DNA of 64,000 bases from Eudorina sp. 2006-703-Eu-15 (Eukaryota > Chlorophyta > Chlorophyceae > Chlamydomonadales > Volvocaceae): positions 496,001-560,000 of the forward strand of contig BDSI01000008.1 of assembly GCA_003117195.1 (NCBI GenBank), given 5' to 3'. Below the pieces are notes generated by a model that searched no databases, had not been told where the DNA came from, and was given only the letters and a program-made list of their open reading frames with translations. Shown here piece by piece: positions 26,290 to 40,100 of this stretch; positions within the stretch are counted from its first letter, which is position 1, and every line of letters starts with the position of its first letter. Both the position numbers and the translations under genes were made by a program.

Positions 26290-29200
26290 CGCCCCCGCTT
26301 GGACTGTGCGAACAGCGTACGACCGCTGGCGCCGCCGCCGCGGGCCCGAGAGACCGTCGCGATGGTGACGCCCTGGCCGCCATCATCCGCCAGAATATGC
26401 GCCGGTGGCTTGCCGTAAAGTGACTCGCACGGCTGGGGCTGGGGCGGGGGCCGCGGCGGCGACCCAGAGGGGTTGGGGTTCCTCCGGGTCCCACCGGGCG
26501 GCGGCGGGGGCGGCGGCGGCGATCCGGGTGGAGGGGCTGCGCTGCCGCCGACGCGGTCGAGTGGCTGGCGAGCGGACCTTCGACAGTACGACAAACACCC
26601 CGAGGGCACGACATCGGGAGGGAGAGGGGGCCGCGTTGCGCGCGTAAAGTACGGCCGGTGCGGCTACTACTGCGGATGCTGTTTCGGCAGCGGTGGAGCG
26701 CCCGGAGGTCCGAGGGCTGTCGTCAGCGCGGGCGGGGTGTGGCCGCCTCAGGCACACGGGCTCGCGGTTCGGTACCCGTACGTCGACCGGCGACTAATTT
26801 TGGGGCGAGGAGGGGGGCAGCGAGGGAGGGAGCGCGAGAGAGGGAGGGAAAGGGAGGCCGACGGCGTGACAACTTGCACGTGACCTGAAACACGCCAAAG
26901 TAGGTGTACGGTATCCCATCGAGGGCCCTATGAATCCTCGCGATGTCTGTCGTGATGAGCGACCCGTGGTGGGCATGGATGAATGCAGTATGCTTCAGCG
27001 CACAAGTGTGTTTTCAAGATGGGAGGATATCTATGTATAGCATTATGAAGAAAGAAAGCGATGCCGCGTCCCGAGGGGCCCGTTCGCGGAGAGGGCGCGC
27101 GGAGTGGAGGTTGCGCTTGAGCCGCAGGTGGCGGCCGCAGGCCGCGCCGTGAAATTTTGTTTTCTCGAAGACAGCAGATGACGACGGGCTGCCGTACGAG
27201 TCACGATACGGTCCTGTGCACCCCCCATTTTGAGGGGTAGCTCTCTAGGCGTGACGGCACTGGCGGTTGGGGCGATGGGCGTGGGGAGGCGCCGGGGGGC
27301 ACCGGCGCTGCTGCACGCTCTGCCCCAGGGGCCCCCACCTTGTTTCCCAACACGAGTGCGCCGCTTCGGGCGCCTTCCCGCCCCTTGGCCTTCCGTCCAC
27401 CTGTTTGCCACCCTGGCCGCGCCTTTGGCTGTGCCGCGGACTTGAATTATAGAATGATAGCACGTAATACGAAGCATACCTAGCTGCGGGCCCTAAGCTT
27501 TATTACTACTGTTTACTGCTGTAGCGCGTGAGGAGCTGTGTAGCGCGCGAAATGAGGGAAGACGGAGGGACGCGGTGAGGGCGCGGTGAGGGCGCGATGG
27601 CGATGACGTGGCGTTTTCTAGGGACGATCGGTTTGTGTTGGCCGCTGCCGTTGATTGTGGCGCACCCCGCGAGGTGCGGCCACCACCCCGCCAAGGGATT
27701 TTCACTGCGCGCGCTGAAGCCATTCTTTTGTGTACGACATACAACAGCAGTACGACAAGTTCATTGAGATGACAGTTTTGGGCTGCGGAGATGGATGGGC
27801 CGCAGATGAGTTTTTGAGGTCGCGGTCACGGAGGGGTTTCGGAGCGGAAACATGCGCTGCGCTGCGTTGCGTCACATTTCGTTACGTTTTGTTGCATTGC
27901 GTCCTAACGGGATTCGCCCACCGCACTGGTTGCAACTTGCATGGCATCGCGATTTCATGATGTTATGGTTCAGCGAGAAAACCCTCCTCTAGGGAGGAGA
28001 GTCCCCGCAGAGCCCCGAGATGGAAACAGGTAATGCCTTCTGCCTTTTGTCGTACCCTTTTGATGGTACGACCGTACGATCGGTGTTCCCCTGAAGCGGC
28101 ATCGATAATGCTTTCACGCTGTGTCGAGTCTTTACGATGGATACTGTTTTTTGTTCCGTGCGCGGTGCTAGTAGGATTGCGTAGAGAGGTAGAGGGCGCC
28201 CGACCGCACGAAAGGGGCAAGCGAGAGGGAGGGAGAGAGAATGTGTGTGTGTGTGTAAAAGATAACTGTATGTGTGTGTGTGTGTAAAAGGAAGCTGAGA
28301 GAGAGTGTGTGTGTTGCGTGTGTGTATGTGTTATTTGCCCGCGCATACTACATATGCCGTACGTCGGGTTTACGGCACTTGAATTCGTTTTGACAGCGCG
28401 GCCGCTGTGCTTCGCCCTGTCGTACTCCTGACTGCGTCGGAACAGCGTGGTTGCGTGGGGGCCACGTCCTGTTTGTACTTCCTCTGCTGAGTTCAGTCGG
28501 GGAGGTTTCCTTGCCTGCCAGTCAGTCATGGTCCTTGCGTGCTGTCGCCGCGTGTGTGTGTGTGTGGGGGGGGGTGAACAGAAACAGCCCGTGGGGGGAC
28601 ACCAATGACCCGGCGCCGGGCCGCCGCTTGGGCCCCCGGGCGGGGATGGACGGCGGACCTCCGCGGCGCAACGCCTTACTCGTACGGCCATACATTTGAT
28701 TGCAGGGATTTGCTTGCTAACACGCGGTGTGCACCTGCCATGCATGCGTTTTGCTGACACGGGCCGGCTGGCTTGCTAGCCCGGATGGCGGGCAGTGGTG
28801 ATGCTCAACAAGGTTGCATGTTGTTCTTGCGAGCTGCGGCGGTTGCGCGCATGCGTGTTGCGGGAGCCAAGGTCCTGGAACCACGACGGCGCGTGTGGTG
28901 TGGTGTGGTGTGGTGGGCAGGGCTTTGTTTCGAGGGCATGTGTTTTATTGAGTTATGACAAGGGTCCCTGCGGTGCCGGTGCGCTGCGGTGCCGGTGCCA
29001 GTGTTTCACAACGGTTGCCTCTCGAGGTTGGCTTGTGAGTGGATGAACGTGTATTTGGCGGGGGGGAGAACCCGCAGCAACTGTGCACAAATAAACTGCG
29101 GGTGGGTCGTACGGCGTTTGTTTGGGTCGTACGACATTGTTGGGTCGGTCCTGAATTGAATTACTGTTGGTCCTTGTGTACGGGCCGTCTTCCCGGCGGT

Positions 29201-31986
29201 CAAGGGCGATATTGGCTTGTGTGCGTGTGTGTGTGTGTAAGAAGACTCTGTGTGTGTTGTGTTGTGTTATGGGTTCTGGCTTTCCGCGTGCAGAATTGCG
29301 CCTTCGGCACCAATGTATTCGTTGGTTGCCCAATCGCGCGACCTCAACAAGGTCTTGTTTGAGGAAATGGGTCGCAGGTGGTCCGCGCCCGTGTGTTGTG
29401 TGGTTGCGGGGTGGCCCCGGGGCGACGGTGTTCGCCGAGCTGCTTCTGACGGGGCTGGTGCTTACTAGTAGTATTAGACGAGAGGCGGGTGGCAATGGCG
29501 GATGCTCTCAAAGGAAGCGTGAGTGCGTCCGTCGATTGATGGTGCAGGCTGGTCGGAAGCTCGTAACGCATGCACGCACACGTACATGCCCACACAACAG
29601 TACAGACACAGATTACGTACAACACTTCGCGCCGCCTCGCGGCTCCCTGCTTGCGCGCTGGGTGGGATGTTGGGAGTCACCTGCCGTTTGAGCCTGTGGT
29701 GGCGTTTTGTTGGCCCTGCTGCCCCTGCCCCTGCCCGGACACGCCTTTGGGATATGCAGGTGGTGGTGTAAACCTTGGTGATGATTGGGTGGTGGTGATA
29801 TCTCAAATATGTCGTCCTGTGGTGATGATTCATGTACTGTATCATGTTCCATGCCAGTGAAGGGCAGTGGGCGCCGCCGCCAGATCATTCCGTATCCGTA
29901 TCCGCATTCCCCGTTTGGCCCCTTGTCCTAACGGGTTTCATGACATGACATGTGAGGTGGCGTGAAAGGAGCAGGTCTGCGCAGCCTCCTGGGGCGGGCA
30001 GCCGCCGCTTCGTTGTTGCCCGCTTCGGTCCTCTGCTGTAACGCGGTACGGTACGGTACGGTATGCGAACGAACAGCCGTCCGCCGCCTGCTGGCAGCCG
30101 CATGCACCTGGGAGCACGCACGCGCACGCCGAACCGCAGCGCAAACACACACACTGGTGGCGGTCGTGCACGTCCCCGATGGTCGGTACGCGGTACGGTG
30201 TTTAGGGTTCGAGGACCCAGCCCAGCCCAGCTGTCGTACCAGAGAGTCTCGTCCCAGCATGTGGAGCCCGCCGCTGCACAACCCCAACAGCCAACACCCC
30301 ATCCATCCATCCATCCACGGCCTCATCAGGTGGCCGGGATACGGTAGGCGGGCGAGGGCCGGGGACCCGGCGCATGCACCCCGGGGCAGAGGCGCGGAGC
30401 CGTCGGGAGGGAGGGCACGAACCGCTCCGTACTTGATTGCCATACCATGGAGGAAGTAATCAAGCTCACGGACACCGCTGCGCCGCCGCGTGGGGACATC
30501 ATCAGCGGCTGTCACTGCTGCTTACTGGGCCCCCAGGTGCGAGGGGAGGGCGGAGGGGAATGATGGAGGGTGGGGACGAGGCCGCAACCCGTGTATGTTG
30601 CCGGGCCCGCAGTGCCAGCTGCCGCGTGCCGCCCGCCCGACTGTAACCCTTCTGCAAGGGCCTGCTTGTTGGGATGCGCGGGGATGAGGCCTTTCAGCTC
30701 GGCTCGTTTTCGGTTTGTCATCCGTGAGTGCGAAGAAGTGAGGGTCCGTTGGAGTGCGTACGCGAGGATAGGATCGGCGTACTGTCAACCACCGGAGGGG
30801 GGTTTGTGAAGTGAATTGCCAAAAAAGCGGGACGACGAGGCCATCTGATGAGTTACGGACGCAAGGGAAAAGCCACGTGCGGATTGGCGTAGCCGCAACT
30901 GCGGCCCGTCACTGAGGTCACTGCAATTGGGACGATTCTCCGCAGGATTCAAGTGTTCAAGGGTCCCTCTAGGAGCACGCCCGGATGCCAAGTCAACGCC
31001 CAACCGAAGCTCTTGAGGTCAAAAACTCATTCAGGCAGGCAATGCAAGCGGCAGTTGTATGAACACGGATAAGTAAGACACAAGCAAGTCGCGCACGATC
31101 CCCAAATATGTCGTCAACCTGTTTCGTACTGCACCAAGCTGCGCCCAGAAGCGATTACATGCCAAGGCATGCGACATGAAAACCGGTTGGGCAAACTCTG
31201 TGTATGTACACAAAAATCGTTTGATTGTCCCGCTTCGTTCTCAAAACACATGATGAGACATAATCGTTTCACGCCTTATTCTGCGTATTTTATAACAATT
31301 GTACAATCCTGGCAACCATGTGGACGTTCCTACGACCCGTTGCGGTTGGTCGCGACGATGAAATTTCAGCTTGTTTCCTCCTCGTTAACTGATCGTTTTT
31401 TGTTGCAAAGATTTCAAGGCATTATTATTTTCAACTGCCTGAGTACATGAATGTCAATGCGGCCTCAGCGGCCTCACAGCGAGATGAGGACATCAGGCCT
31501 CAAAGCCCGCAACGTTGCTGGGCAAAAAATGTAGTACTTTTCAGGGAAACATTTAGCTGGGATAACGATGGCCACTGACCAATTCCATCAAATTACATAC
31601 GAAGCCTGGCGGGCGTCGCAGCGCAACCTCACAGGCATTCATGCTGGCAAGGCCTGCTTCTATTGAGTTAATTAAGGATGGAACGCAGCCATGATATGAT
31701 TCTGCATACGAAAGGGTTCTGCGTAAACCAGGGCTAGGGCGCCCCCTACGTTGGTCCTGTTTCTGGTGCAGAAACCTGCAGCAAGAATTTGCATTAAGCC
31801 ACATCATATTTCTCGTTTCCGTTGGGCGTGATCCTGCACGAAAAGGTTCACGGGGTCTGAACGAGTACGACGGCAGCGTCCTGACGGTATCTTTCCTGTG
31901 GCGTCAGAAGGCATCCTCGTGTTACACACCAATCCTAAATACTATTATCTTTCACACCTCTCCAAACGTGGAATGATATATTAACC
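26290..31986. other. Repeat-rich intergenic DNA between DUF506 copies 2 and 3
   Basis: No supported gene. Includes GA-rich sequence near 26815, (TG)n clusters near 28240-28330 and 29220, GGTAC units near 30045, CATC units near 30300, and an AT-richer tail from about 31000 to 32600. A short ATG frame at 30447-30536 ending at CCCCAG|GTGCGA looks exon-like but is isolated. Confidence 0.5.
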
Positions 31987-33980
31987 ATGGACGACGATAC
32001 ATTCTTCATTCTGGAAGACGGTTGCGACGAGCAACCCAACCTCGCCGCCGCGACTCCCGCAGCGACGGTGCGTTCTGCTGCGCGCCTTGCATTAGCTTGG
32101 TTGGATTCTTCTTTCAGTTGATCATGTGATGGTGTGAAACATCAAATTGCCCCACGTTTCTGCTGACTAGGGCCACCGCTGTCGATTCCATGGTGCTCCT
32201 GCAGGTGTTCTCATCCGCGAAATTGTCTGTGCTGACCCGTATTAGTGAACGCGTGCAACACTTGGCGACGCCATGCAACGAGTTTGGCCGCAAGGTAAGC
32301 AATTTCGTGCAACTGTCGTCCAGTGGAGTTGTCGTTGTCCATCGCAGGTGCAAACATGTTGTAAGTTGCCGAAACCAGAAATCTTACCCTCAAAATTGAA
32401 AATTTGAATGATCGTTGTCTCAACGATGCCCTCTGTCAGCTATCACAAGGCAGCTTGTGTCGCACACGCGCAGATTCTGTCGGCGGTGTGCCGGGCCACG
32501 TGCCAGGAAAGCTCCGCTCCAAGCGCAATTGCAACGGAGCTGGCATCGGCAGGTTTTGAGGTGTTGATCAGAAGGGCTTGCAGCGAACCCACTTCCGGGT
32601 CGAGCATATTCCGGTGAGGTTTCCAGGCCGCGCGGGGTCGCTGTTGCGAGGTCGCTCCCGGTTGCATGTGACCAGACGGGTAGGCCACATCCATTGGGAG
32701 CTGGAACGAACAGTCGCCCATCCTCATGTGTGCGCCTTGATGCCGTACTTGAGGCCGTACATGTCGCCTTGCGCGTCCCAGCCCGAGAGGCCTCTGCGCG
32801 CTGCTGACTCGCCCCCGCTCCTCCGCACCCTCCCTTTCCACACCACGATCATACTTCTCTGGCCCCCTCCCCTGTCCCCGTCCCTCCCCTCCGTTTCCTC
32901 AGGTCCCTGCGCCACGAGTTCCTGGTGGTTCGCGGCGCCGGCGAGTTCCACGGCATGGAGTTCATCGTGGAGCCCTCCCTGCGGCAGCACTTCGTCATCC
33001 CGCACCCCTCGCCCGACTACCAGCACCTCCTCAGCCGCACCCCCGACGTCTTCGTGGGCGGCAGCTGCCGGCTGGTGCCCGTGGTGCAGCTGCTGTGCGC
33101 CCTCATGGCCGACTCGTACACCCGGCAGGGCCTGCCGCTGCCGCCCTGGCGCCAGGAGTCGTCGATCCTCAGCAAGTGGCTGCCGCGACCACACCTCACC
33201 TCCGATCTTCTGCTGTTCCGGGGAACGGCGGAGGACGGGGCCGCGCCGCCGGCGGCGTCTCCGGGTCGTACGGCGGCGTCTCCGGGTCGTACGGCGGCGG
33301 CGGAGCCTTCACTCGGGGCTGACGCCGGAGACCTCCCGCCTCACCTCCATCACAAGCACCTCCAGCTCCAGCTGTGCGCGCCGGTCGCGAGCGGCGCTGG
33401 CATCACCATCACCCGCACCAACAGCAGCAGCAGCAGTAGCAGCAGTAGCAGCACCGGGAGCGGGTGCTCGGACGCCGGCAGTAGCCCAAGTCGCGTCGCG
33501 GGCGGAAGCAGCAGTAGCCGTAGCAGCAGTGGCAGCAGTAGCGGCGCCTCGGCGACCACCGCCAGTGCGGGTACTTCCGCCCCGTCAGCGGAACACTGCT
33601 TCGGCAGTAGCAACAACTCGGAGCACTGGACCGAGGGGGCCTGTAGCAGCGGCAGCTACTGCCTGATCTGGTCACGTGCAGCCGCCACCCAGGGCACACC
33701 CTCCCGCGGCGGCATCACGACCTGGGGCTTCGAACCGGGCGGCACCCTAGACACCGCGCCAGGTTGGTGCTGTCCGCAGCAGAGGGGGGACACCGGCGCC
33801 CACGCCCCAGCAGACGGCGCCTGTGCGGCGGCTACGGCCGGCGGCATGACGTCCGCCACGCGGCAGCGCCGAATGCCAGGGGCGCCGCCCAGCCGGGTCT
33901 GCGGGCGACACGGGTCCGCAAAGTCGGAGCTGACGGCGCAGCTGCGGGCGGCCGGGGCGCCGCTGCTGTCAGCCGGCTGA
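31987..33980 (+). CDS. DUF506 / PDDEXK_6 family protein, copy 3 (462 aa)
   Basis: Four exons: 31987-32067 (starts MDDDTFFILEDG), 32205-32294, 32474-32613 and 32903-33980, with the same 0, 0, 2 phase pattern. Exon 3 (ELASAGFEVLIRRACSEPTS) aligns with copies 1, 2 and 4. The core, about residues 104-200, is nearly identical to copies 2 and 4: SLRHEFLVVRGAGEFHGMEF, PDVFVGGSCRLVPVVQLLC and QGLPLPPWRQESSILSKWLP. The FDFE motif of exon 1 is degraded to FFILED. The C-terminal tail is Ser/Gly-rich with poly-Ser runs near 33420-33470 and is the shortest of the four. The intron before exon 4 is also almost identical to that of copy 4, pointing to recent duplication or conversion. Confidence 0.82.
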
Positions 33981-35400
33981 TGATGGCGACTGCGGGTGCT
34001 GTGGGAATGCTGGTGCTGTGGGGATCCCCACCCCGAGTCTGCCCGCTCCTCGGTGGTGGTGGCCCCCCGGCGGTGCCCGTTGCGTCTTGCGTGCAGGGAG
34101 TGGATGCGTCCCCGGGAGGACCAAGCAACGGTATCTATGGTGTTCAATAGGCATGGGCATGAGCATGGGCATGGGCATGAGATTGATCATGGGCATGAGA
34201 TACTGGGCATGGTGGGATGTCTTTTTTTATTCGTTCATCTTGTCCTCCTTCCTCCGCACGTCGCTAGCTGTACGTCGCTAGCTGTACGTCTTGACAGACA
34301 GCATGGACGGAAAGGATGCAGTACAGTGCAGTACAGAGCATTAGAGTGCAGTGCAGTACAGTGGATCATCGACCCGCGTGAGGGCAGCGGGGGGAAGGCT
34401 GGGGCCTGGCGGAAGGTGGGGTTAGAAAAAGACAAGTCCGTGGTATCCTGCAGATGTCTTGCCGTGCTGCAGAGCCAGCGGTTGATCGACCCCAAGGCCT
34501 TGTGAGTTTGTGACCTCGTGCTCGTGCTCGTGCTCCCATGTACGGCATGTCACCGCCGAGTTGTGGTGGAGAGAGGGGGGCCGGCCAGGGTGGTCGTTGT
34601 ACGGGATTGACTTGACCACGTCATCCTCGCAGAGTCTTACAGTCGTACTTTAAAATCGTACAATCGGTAAGAGGGTGTCCGGGTCGGGGCGGCGGAGAGA
34701 GCGCAGGAGGCGGCGTCCTAGGTCCTAGGGTCGGGTGGTCGGGAGGGCTCCACCGGTGTCCACCGATCGACCTTTGGGCCGCCGGCGGACCGACGACCCC
34801 CTCTGAGGACACGGATTGACGCCGTCAAGAGGTTGACGCCCGGCAGCGCGAGCGATGAGTGTGGGCCAGCTGTGAGTCGGGCGTAGGCGGCGGCGCTTTC
34901 TCTGTTTTCCTCTCTCCCGGGTCCAACGGGGGTAGGGGACTGCGCTGAAATCGCAACAGCGAGAAGCGGCCAGCAGGAGAGGGGTGAAGCGCTGATCCTG
35001 ATCTTAATCTTGAGGTGAGGTGAGGTGTGATGGCGACCAGCTCGAATCCCAAGGTGGGTGCGGCGGGGCAGGGGCAGGGGCAGGAGCAGGGGCGGGGGCA
35101 GGGGCAGCCTCGATACTTGTGTTTGATGGTGGCCACGGCCGGGGATCTGGATCACGCCTGGAAACTGACATGGGAATCGAGATCGTCGGAGGTCGTGGGT
35201 CGCAGGTCGGAATTTTTGCGCTTCGAGACGTCCATCCAATGGGTGATCCAGTCACGCGTGCGCACCTTGCGACAGTGTGGTCAATTGAGGGCGGTTGTTG
35301 ACACACGGGGTTAGAGGGCCCAGGGTGGCCCGCGGCACCGCCGCACCTGTGCGGTGGGTTCTGCGACTTCTGCCCATATTGGTGTCAGTGCACGGCACGG

Positions 35401-35610
35401 CATGGCACGGCATGGCACGGCATGGCACGGCATGGCACGGCATGGCACGGCATGGCACGGCATGGCACGGCATGGCACGGCATGGCACGGCATGGCACGG
35501 CATGGCACGGCATGGCACGGCATGGCACGGCATGGCACGGCATGGCACGGCATGGCACGGCATGGCACGGCATGGCACGGCATGGCACGGCATGGCACGG
35601 CATGGCACGG
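35401..35610 (+). repeat. 10-bp satellite-like array CATGGCACGG, 21 perfect units
   Basis: Twenty-one identical 10-bp units are visible without a mismatch, flanked by partial units. The array is open in several frames on both strands, a trivial effect of a 10-bp unit without stops. The homogeneity implies recent expansion. Confidence 0.97.
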
Positions 35611-36330
35611 CATGCCAGGGAAGCAGCTCTGAAGCCGTTGGTCAGACGCTGTGGCATGGTGGCATGCACGCAAAGCGTTGTTGCATGGTTCGTAATTTCG
35701 AATTCGGCCCGAATTGGTTTTATCTGGCGACTTCCCTCATACCGTCGTCTACCGCACCGCATTGGCACCCGGGGACTCTCGCCCCGGTTGATGGTTGGCG
35801 GTTGGTGGTGGTTGCATACAACCGAAATCATGAGGCATTTTTGTTGTACGACAGCAGTCGTGCGGTGGTGAGCGGGAAGGGTTTCGGAGCTGGCCAGTGC
35901 TCTCCAGGTTGGCGACGCACATCGGGCCCACTAGGCTCTACCCCGCCGCAGCCTCATCTGCGGATGGCTGAAGCCCCAACAGTTCAAAAGGACTACTGCA
36001 GGATCTGATCCCGTGGTCTCGGAGCTGTCTCGGATGCGACTCACAAAGGAATGGTCCTTGTTGTACATGGTTGGTTGGTTGGTTTTACTATTGATGGTTG
36101 GTCGGGTTTATCACCGTACTGACGTCACAGTGGACCCTGCTGCGGGTCACCGGTGACAGTCGCAGCCTCCTCGCTAATCACACATTTCAAAAACGAAGCC
36201 GCGCCACTTGGTGGGTTGGTTGATGTGCTCAGGCGCCCGGGAAGGAAGGGAAGACGACGGGTGCCTGGGGGGTGACGAACGAGCACACGGCACGAAGGGA
36301 CGTGTGGTTGCGCGTGCAGAGAGCCATGCA

Positions 36331-36430
36331 CGGCTGGTACGCACGGAGGCAATGTACGGCTGATACGGACGGAGACAATGTATGGCTGGTACGCGCTGAC
36401 ACAATGTACGGCCGATATGTACGGAGACGG
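36331..36430 (+). repeat. Imperfect tandem units around GGCTGGTACGCACGGAG
   Basis: Three to four degenerate units of roughly 27-35 bp share GGCTGGTACG and CAATGTACGGC words. They are built from the GTACG motif that is common across the intergenic DNA. Confidence 0.6.
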
Positions 36431-37070
36431 GTGTTCGTACTGGCGCACGCAGCCTCCCTAGAGGAACCCGCCGTCCGTTGTTTAGCCACAAGACCTTTTC
36501 GACTCGCGCCAGTGCGCGAGGAACGAACGGTTGCGAACTGCTTGGCAAACAGAGGGGTTCCCGTCTTTCAGCCGCGTCGGGTCCACCGTTGTAATGGTAC
36601 GGCAATGGTACGGTAGAGACAAGAAAGAGGGAGGCGGCTTAGAGCTCCCTTGAGCTCCCTTGAAGCCAGAAAGGCTAAGGCTCCCAGCGTGCGCGAGCTT
36701 TTTACATGACGGAACGCAGCCATGTCGGTCGGTTGTCATCCGTGTCACGAGTAACGGGAAGGTGGTTTGAATACTACAGCATACTAACTAATCAGTGCAC
36801 CCGCCAAGCACGCTCGTGGGCCGCCGCCTGCTGATTCGCCAAGCCCAGCCAAGGTAGAACAAACAGCGACTGAAAGGCTGCAGTCAGCTCTCCGCGGTGC
36901 CCCAGGGTATGCGTGTGGGGCATTCCGACCATAGTCCGCGCCGCACGTCATCTATTCTCCAACAATGGGCCGTCCCGACCATTATAGCCCGCACCGCGTC
37001 ACCTTCCTCGCATGGGGCAGTCCGACCATAGTCCGTGCAGCACGTCATGTTATGAACACGGTCTGTGTGG

Positions 37071-37116
37071 GTGTGTTTAGAAATGCAACCCGCCCGCCCG
37101 CCCGCCCGATCCCGGT
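37071..37116 (+). repeat. Dispersed repeat family A copy
   Basis: GTGTGTTTAGAAATGCAACC is followed by (CCCG)n and GATCCCGGTG, matching the copy at 13391-13431 almost base for base through the GATCCCGGTG end. Confidence 0.75.
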
Positions 37117-40100
37117 GCGATATATGTGTGTAGGGGGTGTGCGTGTACGGGATACGGTATGTATGTGTACGGGATGTGTACGGGATATGGAACTGCAGGT
37201 GAGGAGTTCAAACCCTTGGGTAGGTCCAATTGCTTCTTACTCTCTATGTACGAGCCCACGAGTATGTCGTATCGCGGTCACGCGTGTAACCCTAACCCAA
37301 TTCCCTTGTACCAAGGAAATACGACGGTGTGGTGCCGTACGGTCGCCGGATGTAGGTGGGTCGGCTGGTGCGCCAGTGGGCCCAAAGCAAACCCCGTGTC
37401 AGGACTGGGGAGAGCGGCCGGTCAGGGAGGTCCAGTCGGTTACATCCGTTGGTACGGCAAAATCAGGTACGGCAACCGGCGCATCTACGGCAACCGGCAA
37501 CGCGCAGATGCTCTCTCCCCACAACCGACAAACTGAGTCCACAGCCCACCAACCCTCGTCTTCTCCCCCTACGCTGCATCGACCCCTCCCCATCCTCCAT
37601 TCTCTCCATTCCGCTGCATCCTTCCCGTTTAATCACAACTCACTCGGCCCCTAACCGTGACCCCCGTGCGGCGTACGGCGCACTCCCTGCGGCCCTTCCC
37701 AACGCCCACGCCGCCTGCCTTCCCGCAGGCATGTAGAGGGGCCAGGCAGGAGTGGAGACGAGAGGCTCTCGTCGTTTCGTCGGCCCGGCCGTTCCTCCTC
37801 CTCCTCTGCTTCCTCCGCAGCCGTCCGCCCCGCCCCACCGACGTGCCATGACATCCCGATTGGTGAACCCGCTGTAGCCCGAGTCAGCCGCTCCTCTGCG
37901 TCATTCATCAGCGAAGAAACCAGAAGGAAAAGCCACCTTCCATCCAATCCAATCCATTCATCCAGCCATCCAGATTCCGATCTGGTATCAGAAGAGTTGG
38001 GCGTCACGCACCGTGCTTTGCCCACCTTCCCTGCCCTGACTTACAAAGACCCCGGGCCCTCTCCACACGGGACACCTCTGAGAAGGTTCCGTAAGTCTCC
38101 CGGCGCGTGACATGCCGTCGTACATGCCTGTAAGCTTCGTCACCCACACATGGCCACCCCCCTAGCACCACCCGCGATTACCCGGACTGACAAACCCTGA
38201 ACCCTAAACCCCACACAAAATGAACTGCTGCAGATCGTTCTCCGCATCGCTCACTCCATCGAGCTCCGATCGATCTCTGCGGATCGATTCGATCTCTCCG
38301 CCATTCCGCAGATCTCTGCCACCACCACCACCACCACCACCACCACCACCAACACCACCAACACGGCCGCGACAACAGCGGAAACCCACCCCCACGTGCT
38401 CGGTGGGCCCCTCGCCGTACACAACCACCATCCAACCGGACGCCTGCAAAATTGGCCCCACCTGGCGGCCCCTCTCCTCCACCCCCCACCCCAGCCCTGG
38501 CAACCCAAGTCTCGCCCTCCTCACTTACGGCACATCACATCCCCGTGGGCAGGGTACGGCATCCCGGGGGAGAGCACCTGATACCTGTACGGCACCCAAA
38601 AGACGTCTTCGGAGCCCTGCCCGTAGTGCCCTCGCACGTTCTCAAACGCGGACACGAGCGGATACGACCTAGAGCCCTAACCAATCCCCCACAGCACACC
38701 CACGCCCACACCCGCACCCACACACACCCTCTCTCTCCCCCCCTCCATGCAAGCGCACCCAGATGACGGGGACCTGAGAGGAGCAGCAGCAGGAGGAGGA
38801 GGAGGAGGACTAGGGGTCCAGGGAGGTTTACCCATTTTGGGTACTACTGGGAGCCCTGTAACTGAGGCGGTGTACGACGTGTGTACGACGATGCTCCAGG
38901 GGGAGCGGCGCCACTCCCGAGGGGGCCGGGGCGGGACACGCCGGCCTCCGCAATCCAAGATCCCAACACGGAAGAAACACATCAGGAGTTCAGGACGCGG
39001 ACGAGGACGCGGACGCGGACCACGACACGGGCACACACGGACAATTTTTTTCTTGAGGCGCCCGCCCTGCTTTAGAGAGTGGACACAACGGCAGGGTTTC
39101 ACCCGCGGGGAAGGGTGCCGTACACGCGCCGTACAGCGTGCGTGGCGCCAGTGAGAGGGCGCGCGCGTCGGACCGACCCCGGGGGATGCACGGGAGAAAG
39201 AGAGAGAGAGAGCGCTCCCAATTTATTTATCTGTGCGCGTTTGCTGCGCTCGAACCCTTCCACACACACACGCAACCCCCCCCCCCCCCACACACACACA
39301 CACACATGCGCACAAAACTTCCAGCTCGGCTGTGGAACGCAGCCAAATAAGTCGCCAGCGTGTCGTGCGAACAACCGGCCACCAACATCACCATCACTAC
39401 CACGAGAAAGAAAGGGCAAAAAAGAGACAAACCCTGGATGTACGGCATGCCCGGAGCTGGCAGGGATGTCGTACTGGGTTGTTGGAAGTGGTTGATGAGA
39501 CGGACTATCCCGTGTTCTTAGGCAGGCGTGGGCTCATGCCGCTTAGCTATCACCACCCGCCCCGTCGTGGCCTGGCGCTCCTGTACCCCCTGGGAAGCGA
39601 GGTGTCGACTCCGCCATCGCGCGAACGTGACGGCCCCATCGGTGGAGGCCAAAGAACGGGCGACCTCTTCCCTCTCTAGACTTCTTCATGGGTGCCACGA
39701 CTGATCATATTGAGAGCTGGAACCCCCTCATCGTTACCGCAACTACCAACACCACGGCTACGACGACGGCTTCAAGCCCGTCCTGCAACCCTACTACAAC
39801 TGTACTACATCCGCGGCGCGCAGCGCCGTACATACGGACCCCGCGAACCCCCCCGTGTGTATGTGTGTGTGTATCGTCCTGGAGCGGACATACACCCCAT
39901 CTCCTCGTCTCGTGGGCCCTACGAGGGAGGCCGCTCGCTTCCCCCAGCCTTCTCCCTCCTGCGGCCCTCCGGCCCCTCCTCTTCAAGAGAAGTTCGTGCC
40001 CCCCCATGCAGCAAACGAACTCCGGCCGCCGCGTTGAGAGCAGGCAGGCAGGGCCCCCGACGCCGCCGGCCCCTCTCCCGGCCACCGCGCCTCGACGCCC

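Noticed and set aside
30447..30536. Short exon-like frame MEEVIKLTDTAAPPRG ending at CCCCAG|GTGCGA
   Set aside because: Plausible start and donor, but no following exon or homology was found, so it stays an isolated frame.
35252..36008. Open frames through the 10-bp array
   Set aside because: A 10-bp unit with no stop in any frame keeps all frames open; the predicted peptides are pure repeats.
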